A stretch of 64,000 nt of DNA from an uncultured Bacteroidota bacterium. Lineage in GTDB: Bacteria; Bacteroidota; Bacteroidia; Flavobacteriales; Flavobacteriaceae. The notes under the pieces were generated by a model. It was not told the origin of the DNA. It saw nothing but the letters and a program-made list of their open reading frames with translations, and did no database searches. Shown one piece after another: positions 20,008 through 31,362 of the stretch (position 1 is its first letter; each line of letters begins with the position of its first letter). The DNA lies in NCBI GenBank assembly GCA_902619315.1, contig CACNDW010000002.1, forward strand, positions 108,970 to 172,969. Reading direction: 5' to 3'. The position numbers and the translations under genes were made by a program.

Positions 20008-21030
20008 TCATTCTTTAAGTTCGATTTTAACTTCAAATAATTTACTCCAATTTTTCCCAGTAACAAAAAATGTTTTTCTTCTGGGGTGGTATGCTATACC
20101 ATTAAGAACATCTAAATTGGAAACTTGTTCGACTTTACTTTTTAATCCGGAAAAATCAATTACCCCATCGACCCCACCACTTAATGGATCAATAATGATA
20201 CCTACCTCTTTATTGAACTGGTAGGTATTAGCATAAATTTTTCCGTCAACCCACTCCAATTCATTGATTTTTTTAATAGCATTTTTGTCAGTCATCACCT
20301 GGATTTTACCAGTTTCTTTTTGTGTTTCAGGATCCAAAATCCAAATTTGATGCGATCCGTCGGACTTGTACATCCTTTTACCGTCATTACATAGTCCCCA
20401 TCCTTCTTTACTTTCTTGATAAGCAAAAGATCGTTCTATTTTGAGATGATCCGGTCGGTACTGAAAACCCATATTACCTTGCCACGTAAGCTGATAAAGT
20501 TTGTCTTTTAAAATTGTTATGCCCTCACCAAAATATACCTTATCCAAGGCAACCTGATTGTATATTTCTCCACTTTCAAAATCAACTTTACGTAAACTAG
20601 ATTTTCCTCTCAACCCTGTACTTTCATAAAGGGTGTCTCGGTAAAACTCCAACCCTTGAGTATAAGCAGTTTTGTCATGTGGAAATTCATTAAGAATAGT
20701 ATATGAGTATAGTTGGGGTTTTGAGGGAGACACAATACTTATTTTTTGTTTGTATTCAAGTTTTTTTCCGGAAACATATATAGAAGCTTTTAAATTATAT
20801 ATCCCTAATGATTTATTTTTCAATGCTTGAGGATCACTAATTTTTTCTCCTTCCAAATGGTAAAATACTGAATCAATAGGATGATTTTTTTTATTGATGA
20901 TATTGAATTTTAGTGTATCACTAGGGCTAAATTTTTTACTTTTCCTAATAACACTTAGTTTAAAATCTTTTGTAATATCTGTGTTACATTTAAGCAAAAG
21001 GATGGAAATTAGTAAAATCCAAATTTTCAT
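20008..21030 (-). CDS. glutaminyl-peptide cyclotransferase (bacterial type), lipoprotein
   Basis: AYTQGLEFYRDTLYESTGLRGKSSLRKVD, QLTWQGNMGFQY, EGWGLCNDGKRMYKSDGS; lipobox-like LLLKC. Confidence 0.92.
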   Translation of the reverse strand: MKIWILLISILLLKCNTDITKDFKLSVIRKSKKFSPSDTLKFNIINKKNHPIDSVFYHLEGEKISDPQALKNKSLGIYNLKASIYVSGKKLEYKQKISIVSPSKPQLYSYTILNEFPHDKTAYTQGLEFYRDTLYESTGLRGKSSLRKVDFESGEIYNQVALDKVYFGEGITILKDKLYQLTWQGNMGFQYRPDHLKIERSFAYQESKEGWGLCNDGKRMYKSDGSHQIWILDPETQKETGKIQVMTDKNAIKKINELEWVDGKIYANTYQFNKEVGIIIDPLSGGVDGVIDFSGLKSKVEQVSNLDVLNGIAYHPRRKTFFVTGKNWSKLFEVKIELKE

Positions 21031-21097
21031 TTGACTGTGGTGTATATTTCCTTTAAAATTAAGAATTTAAAATAATTGTTGAACGCCCGAAACCTAT

Positions 21098-21105
21098 TAT
21101 ATTTG
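21098..21105 (+). promoter_or_regulatory. -7 promoter element TATATTTG for SRP RNA
   Basis: TAnnTTTG ending 5 nt before the predicted RNA 5' end; TTG at 21076-21078 with 19-nt spacer as a possible -33 element. Confidence 0.7.
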
Positions 21106-21109
21106 CTTT

Positions 21110-21206
21110 GGGCAAGTCCTGCACAACCAGCTCCTGCCGAATCCCCCCAGGGCGGGAACGCAGCAAGGGTAGGCGGTTGTAGCGGTGTGATGTAGATCGC
21201 TTGCCC
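21110..21206 (+). ncRNA. ffs: bacterial small signal recognition particle RNA (4.5S type)
   Basis: GGGCAAGTCCTGCACAACC...CCTGCCGAATCCCCCCAGGGCGGGAACGCAGCAAGGGTAGG...CTTGCCC; closing stem GGGCAAG/CTTGCCC, apical GCG-GGAA-CGC hairpin, AGCA internal loop. Confidence 0.95.
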
Positions 21207-21218
21207 ATTTTTATTTAC

Positions 21219-22025
21219 ATGACTAAAGTAGTTCTTATTACGGGTGCCTCATCTGGCCTTGGCAAAGCCACAGCTTCTTATTTATTAGCAAACAATTATC
21301 GTGTTTTCGGTACCTCAAGGGATCCTCAAAAACATATTTCAGATATAAACTTTGATTTGTTGACCTTTGATTTGAATCAACCGGAAACAGCTCAGAAATT
21401 AGTAAATCAAGTGATGCATGAAGTAGGTCGTATTGATGTATTGATTAACAATGCCGGAGCGGGAATTACAGGTCCAATAGAGGAAACAGATGTGAACTCA
21501 ATGCAGACTCATTTTTCAACCAATTTTTTCGGCCCATTATCACTTATCCAGAGAGTATTGCCTGTAATGCGTCAACAAAAATCTGGTTTGATCATCAATA
21601 TTACCTCTATAGGAGGGTATATGGGTCTTCCCTTTAGGGGTATATACTCTGCCTCCAAAGGGGCTTTGGGCTTAACCTCTGAAGCACTTAGAATGGAAGT
21701 CAAGCGCTTTGGTATTGATGTAGTGACCCTTGCTCCTGGAGATTACGCAACCGATATTGCCACACGTCGTATTTATTCCCCTCTAAATAAAGATTCTCCA
21801 TATCATGATCTTTATGAATACTCAATTAATACCATTGATGAGCATGTTGATCAAGGTGGTAATCCCAATGATTTTGCTCGAATGGTTCATAAAATTATCA
21901 AGTTGAATAAAAGAAACGTCCATTACCGATCTGGTTCTTTTCTTCAAAAATTTTCAATATTACTCAAGAAGATATTACCAGACACTCTCTTTGAAAAAAT
22001 GATAATGAATCACTATAAAGTTTAA
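21219..22025 (+). CDS. SDR-family short-chain oxidoreductase
   Basis: VLITGASSGLGKATA, NNAGAG, YSASKGAL; start revised from TTG 21201 (inside SRP RNA) to ATG 21219. Confidence 0.93.
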   Translation: MTKVVLITGASSGLGKATASYLLANNYRVFGTSRDPQKHISDINFDLLTFDLNQPETAQKLVNQVMHEVGRIDVLINNAGAGITGPIEETDVNSMQTHFSTNFFGPLSLIQRVLPVMRQQKSGLIINITSIGGYMGLPFRGIYSASKGALGLTSEALRMEVKRFGIDVVTLAPGDYATDIATRRIYSPLNKDSPYHDLYEYSINTIDEHVDQGGNPNDFARMVHKIIKLNKRNVHYRSGSFLQKFSILLKKILPDTLFEKMIMNHYKV

Positions 22026-22043
22026 CCTTGAAACCATAAATAA

Positions 22044-22697
22044 ATGAAATTTTTTATTGACACAGCCAATTTAGACCAAATCAAAGAGGCCCAAGACTTA
22101 GGAGTTTTGGATGGCGTAACTACCAATCCATCCCTAATGGCCAAGGAGGGTATTACCGGAGCTGAAAATATCCTCAATCATTATGTAGAAATTTGTAATT
22201 CTGTTGAGGGTGATGTCTCTGCCGAGGTAATTGCAGTAGATTTTGAGGGCATGATAAAAGAAGGGGAACAATTGGCGGCTTTACATCCTCAAATTGTCGT
22301 AAAAATTCCTATGATTAAGGATGGAATTAAAGCTTTAAAATACTTTTCTGATCGTAACATTAAAACGAATTGTACGCTTATTTTTTCTGCAGGGCAAGCT
22401 CTTTTGGCTGCTAAAGCCGGAGCAACCTATGTTTCTCCATTCATTGGAAGGTTGGATGATGTGTCTACCGATGGAACTTTTTTGATCAGCGAAATTAGAG
22501 AGATTTATGACAACTATGCCTTTGAAACGGAAATTTTAGCTGCCTCTGTACGTCACACAATGCATATAATTAATTGTGCCAAAATAGGTGCAGATGTAAT
22601 GACTGGACCACTCAATACTATAACAGGGTTGTTAAATCATCCACTAACAGATATCGGGTTAAAAAAGTTTTTGAATGATTTCAAAAAAGGGAACTAG
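22044..22697 (+). CDS. fsa: fructose-6-phosphate aldolase / transaldolase-like
   Basis: MKFFIDTANLDQIKEAQDLGVLDGVTTNPSLMAKEG, VVKIPM, CTLIFSAGQALLAAKAGATYVSPFIGRLDD. Confidence 0.95.
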   Translation: MKFFIDTANLDQIKEAQDLGVLDGVTTNPSLMAKEGITGAENILNHYVEICNSVEGDVSAEVIAVDFEGMIKEGEQLAALHPQIVVKIPMIKDGIKALKYFSDRNIKTNCTLIFSAGQALLAAKAGATYVSPFIGRLDDVSTDGTFLISEIREIYDNYAFETEILAASVRHTMHIINCAKIGADVMTGPLNTITGLLNHPLTDIGLKKFLNDFKKGN

Positions 22698-22698
22698 T

Positions 22699-24084
22699 TT
22701 AGTAGAGTAAATTCTCAAAATCAGTAGAACTAAAGTTTGCAAAACCCTCCCTTATTTCTCTATTAGCCTCTACTACTATCGCGCGGTTAAGCAATGATAG
22801 GACCCATTTCTTACTGTCTTTATCAAAATTTGTAAAAGCCAGTTGTGTTTCGGGATCAATATTCATCATACGGTGAACCTCGAAAACGATCTCATTAAAC
22901 GGTTGGATACAAATCCCTTTAAAATTATATTTAGGGAAGCGTTTTTCCAAATCTTTAACCTTGATTATAGTATTCTTATAATGGCTCATTTGAGTCTGAG
23001 ACCAAAAATAAAATACTGTGGGTTTGTCGATAAGTTTAACTGTGCTTATTGTATTCAACTGGTGGTCCTGTAACTTAAGTTCTGGGAGAATTTTTCCAGC
23101 TGACATATTTTGGATGTCGTTATGAAGATCAAGCACCTCTTTAAGGTATAATTTTGATGTATTAACTAACAAAAAGTTTTGCAGGAATTTTTCATGATTA
23201 TCTTGATTTTCAATTTTCATTAATTCTTCAAAAGCCACCGCCCGTGAAAGGTTATTTTTCAACACATTACCTTTAATATGTGTCTTTATCAATTGCAATC
23301 TTTTGATGTTAAAATTGGTTTTTTGTCTGTTTTTGAAATAGTTTTCGGTGCTGTCCAGCGCTTGTTCACTCAGATAATTGAGAAGATAATTAATATAAGG
23401 GTCAAAAAAAGCCAAATCTGTTTCAGCTAGACTCAGGTATTTTCTGAAGTCAAAATATATTGAATCTTTTTTTTTATCCCAAAAGGTTCCTCTCAGTAAG
23501 GCATAGCGTTCCTTTCGAATGGCATATGGATATATATAAGCGGCTTGAGTTATCTTTTGAGCAATGGGGGAAAGTTGAATAATTGAGTCCATAAGAATCC
23601 ACTTGTTTTTTTTCTCGATCAACAAAGAATCAATCAGTCTTGTGAATGTTTCACTATCACTGGAGTATTTGGAAGAGAGAAAACTATTTTCTTTTTCAAA
23701 ACTGAGTAATAAATCCATCATAAAGTTATTTTTGGCTGCACCACGTCCAGAAAAAACAATGGACTCATCGAAAGAGGAGGCGTTAATACGTGCCCAAATA
23801 CTATCACCTTTTTCCAAAAAAACAGATTTGTACTCAGGAATGTGCTCAATCTTATAAATACCCGATTCCAAGGAGTCATAGTATTTAAAAAAACGATAAT
23901 TGAGGTTGAGGGGAAGAGAATCTATGGTTTTATTATCCTTATACAAAGTCACATAGGTGGAGGAAGGATTTACGATTTGCCCACCAAAGAAAATCCGATT
24001 GGAATCAACTTTATTTGAACATGAGGTTACAAGGGCTGTTAACGAAAACAGAAAAATACACAAGAAATGTTTTAATATTCCCAT
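22699..24084 (-). CDS. lipoprotein with C-terminal thioredoxin-like (TlpA-like) domain lacking CxxC
   Basis: Lipobox LVTSC near N-terminus; PTVFYFWSQTQMSHYKNTIIKVKDLEKRFPKYNFKGICI resembles TlpA but has WSQTQM in place of WCxxC; start set at MGILKHFLCIFLF. Confidence 0.7.
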   Translation of the reverse strand: MGILKHFLCIFLFSLTALVTSCSNKVDSNRIFFGGQIVNPSSTYVTLYKDNKTIDSLPLNLNYRFFKYYDSLESGIYKIEHIPEYKSVFLEKGDSIWARINASSFDESIVFSGRGAAKNNFMMDLLLSFEKENSFLSSKYSSDSETFTRLIDSLLIEKKNKWILMDSIIQLSPIAQKITQAAYIYPYAIRKERYALLRGTFWDKKKDSIYFDFRKYLSLAETDLAFFDPYINYLLNYLSEQALDSTENYFKNRQKTNFNIKRLQLIKTHIKGNVLKNNLSRAVAFEELMKIENQDNHEKFLQNFLLVNTSKLYLKEVLDLHNDIQNMSAGKILPELKLQDHQLNTISTVKLIDKPTVFYFWSQTQMSHYKNTIIKVKDLEKRFPKYNFKGICIQPFNEIVFEVHRMMNIDPETQLAFTNFDKDSKKWVLSLLNRAIVVEANREIREGFANFSSTDFENLLY

Positions 24085-24146
24085 AATGCTTTGCAATTTA
24101 CACCAACTAAACATTAAAAAAAAGCAAACCCTTTCGGAGAAATATT

Positions 24147-24154
24147 TAATTTTG
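24147..24154 (+). promoter_or_regulatory. candidate -7 element TAATTTTG upstream of the ABC-F gene
   Basis: TAnnTTTG match 19 nt upstream of ATG 24174. Confidence 0.5.
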
Positions 24155-24164
24155 CATCTGCTAA

Positions 24165-25796
<1,632 letters not shown>

Positions 25797-25857
25797 TTTT
25801 TTTAGTCAGATGCAGTTGGGGACTTAGATTTCGTCAAAAGCATTGATGCAAATTCAG

Positions 25858-26538
25858 TTAGGTTTTATCGAAACGATTGTTCCAAATTGCAGGATTGAAG
25901 TTTTTTCCCATGGCAAAGCCATAAAACAATACTATTGAGGCAATCGCTTTAAATATAAATAAATAGAGCATCCAAAAAGTTGATGGGGTTGGGGATTTAG
26001 TGAAAATTTGATAGGGAGTTATAAGTGTGGCAAAAAAACTGACAAATAAAACGGCTATCAAAAGGTTCCAGATGTTTTTAAAGGGCCATGCCCAAGCTTT
26101 CCTAAAAAAAGATAAATCATTACCCCATTTGTGAACTAAATAGAAATAGTTATTACCCAACGGTACAAAGAGTAATGGGTCGTCTGTTTTTTTCAATCTA
26201 AAAAGCACCGAAGGGGCCATGATTTTGAATCCTTCTAAAGAGGTTTGATGTTCTTTTTCTAGTTGGGTAATTTTATCAATGCCCTCCTTTGGTATGTTTC
26301 CCTTAAAGTATTTTAGATCTAAAAAACGTAAACGGTAATCAATACAAACTTTCCTAATTTGATTCAAGTGAAAGATCCTTTGAGTTTCCAGCTTGTCAAA
26401 GTCAAAATTGTTGATTCTTTGGGTACCTGAAGTGTGAAACTCAATTATATCATCCAAGCATATGGGATTTGCATGGAGAGCAATTTCTTTAAGGATAAGG
26501 TCAATTTGAGTGGGAGGTAAGAGTCTTTTCATCATCAT
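25858..26538 (-). CDS. conserved-looking hypothetical membrane protein
   Basis: 226-aa ORF with two C-terminal hydrophobic segments; no family recognised. Confidence 0.65.
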   Translation of the reverse strand: MMMKRLLPPTQIDLILKEIALHANPICLDDIIEFHTSGTQRINNFDFDKLETQRIFHLNQIRKVCIDYRLRFLDLKYFKGNIPKEGIDKITQLEKEHQTSLEGFKIMAPSVLFRLKKTDDPLLFVPLGNNYFYLVHKWGNDLSFFRKAWAWPFKNIWNLLIAVLFVSFFATLITPYQIFTKSPTPSTFWMLYLFIFKAIASIVLFYGFAMGKNFNPAIWNNRFDKT

Positions 26539-26616
26539 CTATCATTTCTTATTGTAAAATTAGGAATAAAATAGCTATTTACAAAAGTCGGAAAAAGAAA
26601 AGCTGATATTTTTTTG

Positions 26617-29037
26617 TTAACGTAGTTTTGCACCTAATTGCTTTTCAAATTGATTTTGCAATTTACCCATTATTTTATCTACATGCTTATCTGTCAAAGT
26701 CCTTTTGGGGTCCTGAAAATAAAAGCTTACTCCATAGGATTTTTTACCTTTGGGAAGATTGTCACCCTCGTAAACGTCAAAAAGCTCGACTGAATTAAGT
26801 ATGTTTTTTTCGGTTTTAAAGGCAATTTTTTTCAATTTATTAAAGGGGATACTGTTATCTAGTTGTAACGCAAAATCTCTTCTTACTGAAGGGAATTTTG
26901 GAATCTCTTGATACAGAATACTGCAGCTTTTGCTGATGTCAGCAATCAATCTGAAATCTAATTCTGCATATAAAACTTCTTGATTAATTTCGAATTGGTT
27001 AAGAATTTCTTTTTTCACGAATCCAAAATCTAAAAGTGATTTTCCATTTTGACTGTAGTTAAGTCCTTCAGAATAAACATCATTTTTAGTAGTGCTTTCT
27101 TCCCATTCAAGCGGGCAGTTTTTTTGAAGGATATGTTGGATTATTCCTTTAAAGTAGAAAAACAATTGGGGTTGATGGGTTAGATTCCAATTATCTTTTA
27201 ATACATCACCACAAATTATTAAAGAAAGCTTTTTTTTCTCTTTGAAGCCATCTTTTTCTTGTTGGTAGATTTTACCAAATTCGTATAATTTTAGGGATTT
27301 AGATTGACGGTTAATATTGAAAGCAACTACCTCAAGTGCTCCAGGGAGAAGGGAGGTCCGCATTTGAGAGAGCTCTTTACCCAATGGGTTGATGATGTTT
27401 ACGCCCTTGACCGATTTAATACTTTGAGTTATTTTCCCGTAATAAGGGCTGGTAATGGAGTTGTTAACCATTTCATTAAATCCTAAACTAACTAATTGAT
27501 TGGAAAGTCTTTCTGTAATTTGATGATCGTCTGAACTGACAAAATCAGGGATATTACTCTGCAGTACATCGGAAATCTCAACATTATTGTAGCCGTAAAT
27601 CCTGAGTATTTCTTCGATTACATCTGCAGGACGGGTTACGTCCACTCTGTAGCGTGGGATTTCAACCAACATACTTTCGTCGTTCGAATGTACTATTTCT
27701 ATTTCTAGTCCTTTTAAAATTTTTGAGATTTCATCTTTGGAAATATTTTGTCCAATGGTCTTGTTGATTTGGTTGAAAGTCAAATTGAATTTAGAACTCT
27801 TGGGCATTCCCTGCTTGATTTCAAATAATTCACTCTCAATGGTTCCACCTGTTAGTTCTACAATTAAATTGGCCGCGTGCTTAAGTGCGTAAACTGTGAT
27901 TTCCGGATCTATACCCCGTTCAAATCGAAAAGAGGCATCTGTGTTTAGTCCATGTCTTTTGGCAGATTTTCGTATACTTACGGGATCGAAATAAGCACTT
28001 TCTAAAAATATACTAGTGGTGTTTTCATTTACTCCGGAATCTTGTCCTCCAAATATTCCGGCAATACATAGGGGTTTATGATGATCACAAATCATTAAGT
28101 CCTCTGCGTTAAGCTTTCGTTCAATGCCATCCAGAGTAATAAAAGAGGTGTCCTGATCAACAGTTTTTACCACAATTCCATCCTTAATTCGATCCAAATC
28201 AAAGGCATGTAAGGGTTGTCCCAAATCATGTAATACATAATTTGTAATGTCTACTACATTGTTTTTTGGACCAATCCCAAGGGCTTTGAGTCGGTTTTGT
28301 AACCATGCAGGTGAGGGTTTGACCTTCAAATTGGTGATATTGACACCCGCATATTTTGGAACCTTATCTTTCGATTCAACCGCTACACTAAATTTTTTAT
28401 CAGAGCGAGCTATACTAAAATGATCTATTGCTGGTGCTAACCATTTGTATTCAATACCATGAAAGTGACAATAGGCTTTTAGATCTCGAGCCACACCCAT
28501 ATGACTCATAGCATCTGCTCGATTAGGTGTAAGTCCAATTTCAAAAACCGTATCAACTTCTATATCAAAAATCTCGCTACATGGCTTGCCATTTTTCAAT
28601 TGGGGATCTAAAACCATTATCCCATGGTGGGATTCCCCCAAGCCCAATTCTTCCTCGGAACAGATCATACCATGGCTTTCTTCACCTCTTATCTTACTCC
28701 TTTTGATCAAAAAAGCCTCTCCCTCTCTGTTGAACAGTGTGGTTCCTAATACGGCAACAGGGACTTTTTGTCCAATTGCAACATTTGGTGCCCCGCATAT
28801 GATTTGAACCTTTTCATTTCCCAAATCGACTTGGGTTACTTTCAAACGGTCAGCATTGGGGTGTTTTTCACATTCTAACACTTCACCTACAACAACTCCA
28901 TTTAGACTTCCCTTGATGGATTCGAATGTTGCCATACCTTCGACTTCCAAACCCAAATCGGTCAGGATTATAGATACTTCTTTGGGGGGAAGATCTAATT
29001 TTAGAAACTGTTTGATCCAGTTGTAAGATATTTTCAT
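26617..29037 (-). CDS. pheT: phenylalanine--tRNA ligase beta subunit
   Basis: MKISYNWIKQFLKLDLPPKEVSIILTDLGLEVE, tRNA-binding domain, FRFERGIDPE, C-terminal anticodon-binding domain. Confidence 0.98.
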   Translation of the reverse strand: MKISYNWIKQFLKLDLPPKEVSIILTDLGLEVEGMATFESIKGSLNGVVVGEVLECEKHPNADRLKVTQVDLGNEKVQIICGAPNVAIGQKVPVAVLGTTLFNREGEAFLIKRSKIRGEESHGMICSEEELGLGESHHGIMVLDPQLKNGKPCSEIFDIEVDTVFEIGLTPNRADAMSHMGVARDLKAYCHFHGIEYKWLAPAIDHFSIARSDKKFSVAVESKDKVPKYAGVNITNLKVKPSPAWLQNRLKALGIGPKNNVVDITNYVLHDLGQPLHAFDLDRIKDGIVVKTVDQDTSFITLDGIERKLNAEDLMICDHHKPLCIAGIFGGQDSGVNENTTSIFLESAYFDPVSIRKSAKRHGLNTDASFRFERGIDPEITVYALKHAANLIVELTGGTIESELFEIKQGMPKSSKFNLTFNQINKTIGQNISKDEISKILKGLEIEIVHSNDESMLVEIPRYRVDVTRPADVIEEILRIYGYNNVEISDVLQSNIPDFVSSDDHQITERLSNQLVSLGFNEMVNNSITSPYYGKITQSIKSVKGVNIINPLGKELSQMRTSLLPGALEVVAFNINRQSKSLKLYEFGKIYQQEKDGFKEKKKLSLIICGDVLKDNWNLTHQPQLFFYFKGIIQHILQKNCPLEWEESTTKNDVYSEGLNYSQNGKSLLDFGFVKKEILNQFEINQEVLYAELDFRLIADISKSCSILYQEIPKFPSVRRDFALQLDNSIPFNKLKKIAFKTEKNILNSVELFDVYEGDNLPKGKKSYGVSFYFQDPKRTLTDKHVDKIMGKLQNQFEKQLGAKLR

Positions 29038-29096
29038 CGGGTAAGAATGACTTTAAACCGAAGGCAAAGATAAGAATCTAACCTTAACCACTTTTT

Positions 29097-31196
29097 TTAG
29101 CTGATGTAATTCCATATGTTTTGATAAGCTCTCATCTTTGCTAGTGTCTGCCTTAAAGGTGTGTTTTTTTGGGTTTGCAATTGGGGATCTTCTAGTAATA
29201 ATGCTTGGGCATCACTGCGAGCAATTTTAAGCCATTGGTTGTCTTTGATGATATCTGCAATTTTAAGTTGCAAAACCCCACTTTGTTGAGTACCCATAAG
29301 ATCTCCGGGGCCTCTAAGCTTTAAATCTACTTCTGCAATATCAAACCCATCGGTGGTAGCAGTCATAGTCTCCAAGCGAGTTTTGGCCTCTGTACTTAGT
29401 TTGTGACTGCTCATCAGTATACAATAACTTTGGTCGTTACCCCGTCCCACACGACCACGTAATTGATGCAGTTGTGACAATCCAAAACGCTCCGCACTTT
29501 CAATAACCATAACAGATGCATTGGGAACATTCACGCCTACTTCGATCACTGTAGTGGCCACCATGATTTGGGTTTGTTTATTGATAAAACGTTCCATTTC
29601 ATAATCCTTGTCTTTGGCGGGCATTTGACCGTGTAATATACTGATCTGATATCGAGGTGAAGGGAAGGCTCTGACAATACTTTCATAGCCATCCATCAGA
29701 TCTTTATAATCCATTTTTTCAGATTCTTTGATTAGAGGATACACTATGTAAATTTGCTGACCTTTTTGTATTTGATCAGCAATGAATTTGAATACCTTCA
29801 GGCGATTACTATCAAACCGGTGGAGTGTTTTAATCTTCTTTCGTCCTGGGGGCAATTCATCGATGACAGAAATATCCAAATCTCCATAGACGCTCATGGC
29901 TAGGGTGCGAGGTATAGGGGTTGCTGTCATTACCAACACATGTGGTGGAGTAGTGTTTTTTCTCCATAATTTGGCTCTCTGAGCTACACCAAACCGGTGT
30001 TGCTCGTCAACCACTGCAAAACCTAAGTTTTTAAATTGAACCTTTTCCTCAATTACGGCATGGGTTCCGATCAAAATATTTAAATCACCTGATTCGAGTT
30101 GATCAGCCATTTGAGTTCGCTCAGCTTTTTTTGAGCCTCCAGTCAATAAACCAATAGTTATGTCCAAATCACCAATTAATGATTTAATTGATTGAAAATG
30201 CTGTTTGGCAAGAATTTCGGTAGGTGCCATCAAACAGGATTGAAATCCATTATCGGCTGCAATTAACATAACCATAAGAGCAACAATGGTTTTTCCCGAA
30301 CCTACATCTCCTTGAAGTAATCGGTTCATCTGCTGTCCATTTCCAATGTCTTTTCTGATTTCCCGTATGACTTTTTTTTGTGCATTTGTCAATTCAAAGG
30401 GCAGATTGTTACTAAAAAAAGTATTGAATTTATCCCCAATTTTTTTGAAAAAAAATCCTTTTATTTTTTGTTTACGCTGAAGGTTCTTCATCAATAATTG
30501 CAATTGAATAAAAAATAATTCTTCATATTTCAAGCGATTTTGAGCGGCTGTAAGAATGTCATGATTATCAGGAAAATGAATGTTTTTTAGGGCTGTATAT
30601 TTATCAACCAGCTTATATTTTGCTCTCAAGTCTTCGGGAAGGGTTTCGGCAAAAGGTTTTTTGAAAGAGATTAAAAGTTCATGCAGCATATTGATGATAA
30701 TTCTTTGCGAAATGCCTTTGTTGAGGAGTTTTTCTGTACTCGGGTAAACTGCCTTAAGTGACTTGGAAAGGCCTTTGTCAAAGTTTTCTAGGGTATCTAT
30801 TTCAGGATGTGGTATGCTTGGCTGATTGGCATACCAGTTGAGTCGGCCAAAAATTACATAGTTAATGTTTAGTTTTAACGATTCTTTAATCCATTTGTGC
30901 CCTCTAAACCATACCAATTCCATATTGTTATCACCATCAGTAAAGGTGGCTACAAGTCGTTTACCTTTTTTTTGTCTTTTCATTTCCAACTTGATGAGCT
31001 TTCCTTTGATTTGAACTTCTGAGGAATTCTTTGGTAGATTATTTATTTTAAAAAATGTAGAACGATCAATATAGCGGTGGGGAAAAAAATGTAGTAGGTC
31101 ATGAAAGGTATAGATACTCAATTCTTGTTTTAATAAATTGGCACGGTTAGGACCAACACCTTTGAGGTATTCTATAGGGGTCTGAAGAGGATCCAT
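29097..31196 (-). CDS. recG: ATP-dependent DNA helicase RecG
   Basis: GDVGSGKTIVALMVML, DEQHRFGV, MTATPIPRTLAMSVYGDLD, QLRGRVGRG. Confidence 0.97.
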   Translation of the reverse strand: MDPLQTPIEYLKGVGPNRANLLKQELSIYTFHDLLHFFPHRYIDRSTFFKINNLPKNSSEVQIKGKLIKLEMKRQKKGKRLVATFTDGDNNMELVWFRGHKWIKESLKLNINYVIFGRLNWYANQPSIPHPEIDTLENFDKGLSKSLKAVYPSTEKLLNKGISQRIIINMLHELLISFKKPFAETLPEDLRAKYKLVDKYTALKNIHFPDNHDILTAAQNRLKYEELFFIQLQLLMKNLQRKQKIKGFFFKKIGDKFNTFFSNNLPFELTNAQKKVIREIRKDIGNGQQMNRLLQGDVGSGKTIVALMVMLIAADNGFQSCLMAPTEILAKQHFQSIKSLIGDLDITIGLLTGGSKKAERTQMADQLESGDLNILIGTHAVIEEKVQFKNLGFAVVDEQHRFGVAQRAKLWRKNTTPPHVLVMTATPIPRTLAMSVYGDLDISVIDELPPGRKKIKTLHRFDSNRLKVFKFIADQIQKGQQIYIVYPLIKESEKMDYKDLMDGYESIVRAFPSPRYQISILHGQMPAKDKDYEMERFINKQTQIMVATTVIEVGVNVPNASVMVIESAERFGLSQLHQLRGRVGRGNDQSYCILMSSHKLSTEAKTRLETMTATTDGFDIAEVDLKLRGPGDLMGTQQSGVLQLKIADIIKDNQWLKIARSDAQALLLEDPQLQTQKNTPLRQTLAKMRAYQNIWNYIS

Positions 31197-31362
31197 CTAT
31201 GCTAAAATAATTGATTTAGGATGGATTCGTATTGTATTGTTTAAAACTTCCCCTAATTTGGGATAAATACATTTCAGTTGATCAATTAAATTCATGAAAA
31301 AGCTGTGGATAACTATAGAGCTGTGGCTTTAAGGGGTATAAATATTGCATTAATTTTAAATT

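Noticed and set aside
21201-21218. Upstream TTG start of the SDR ORF
   Set aside because: Lies at the end of the SRP RNA; ATG 21219 gives the normal SDR N-terminus.
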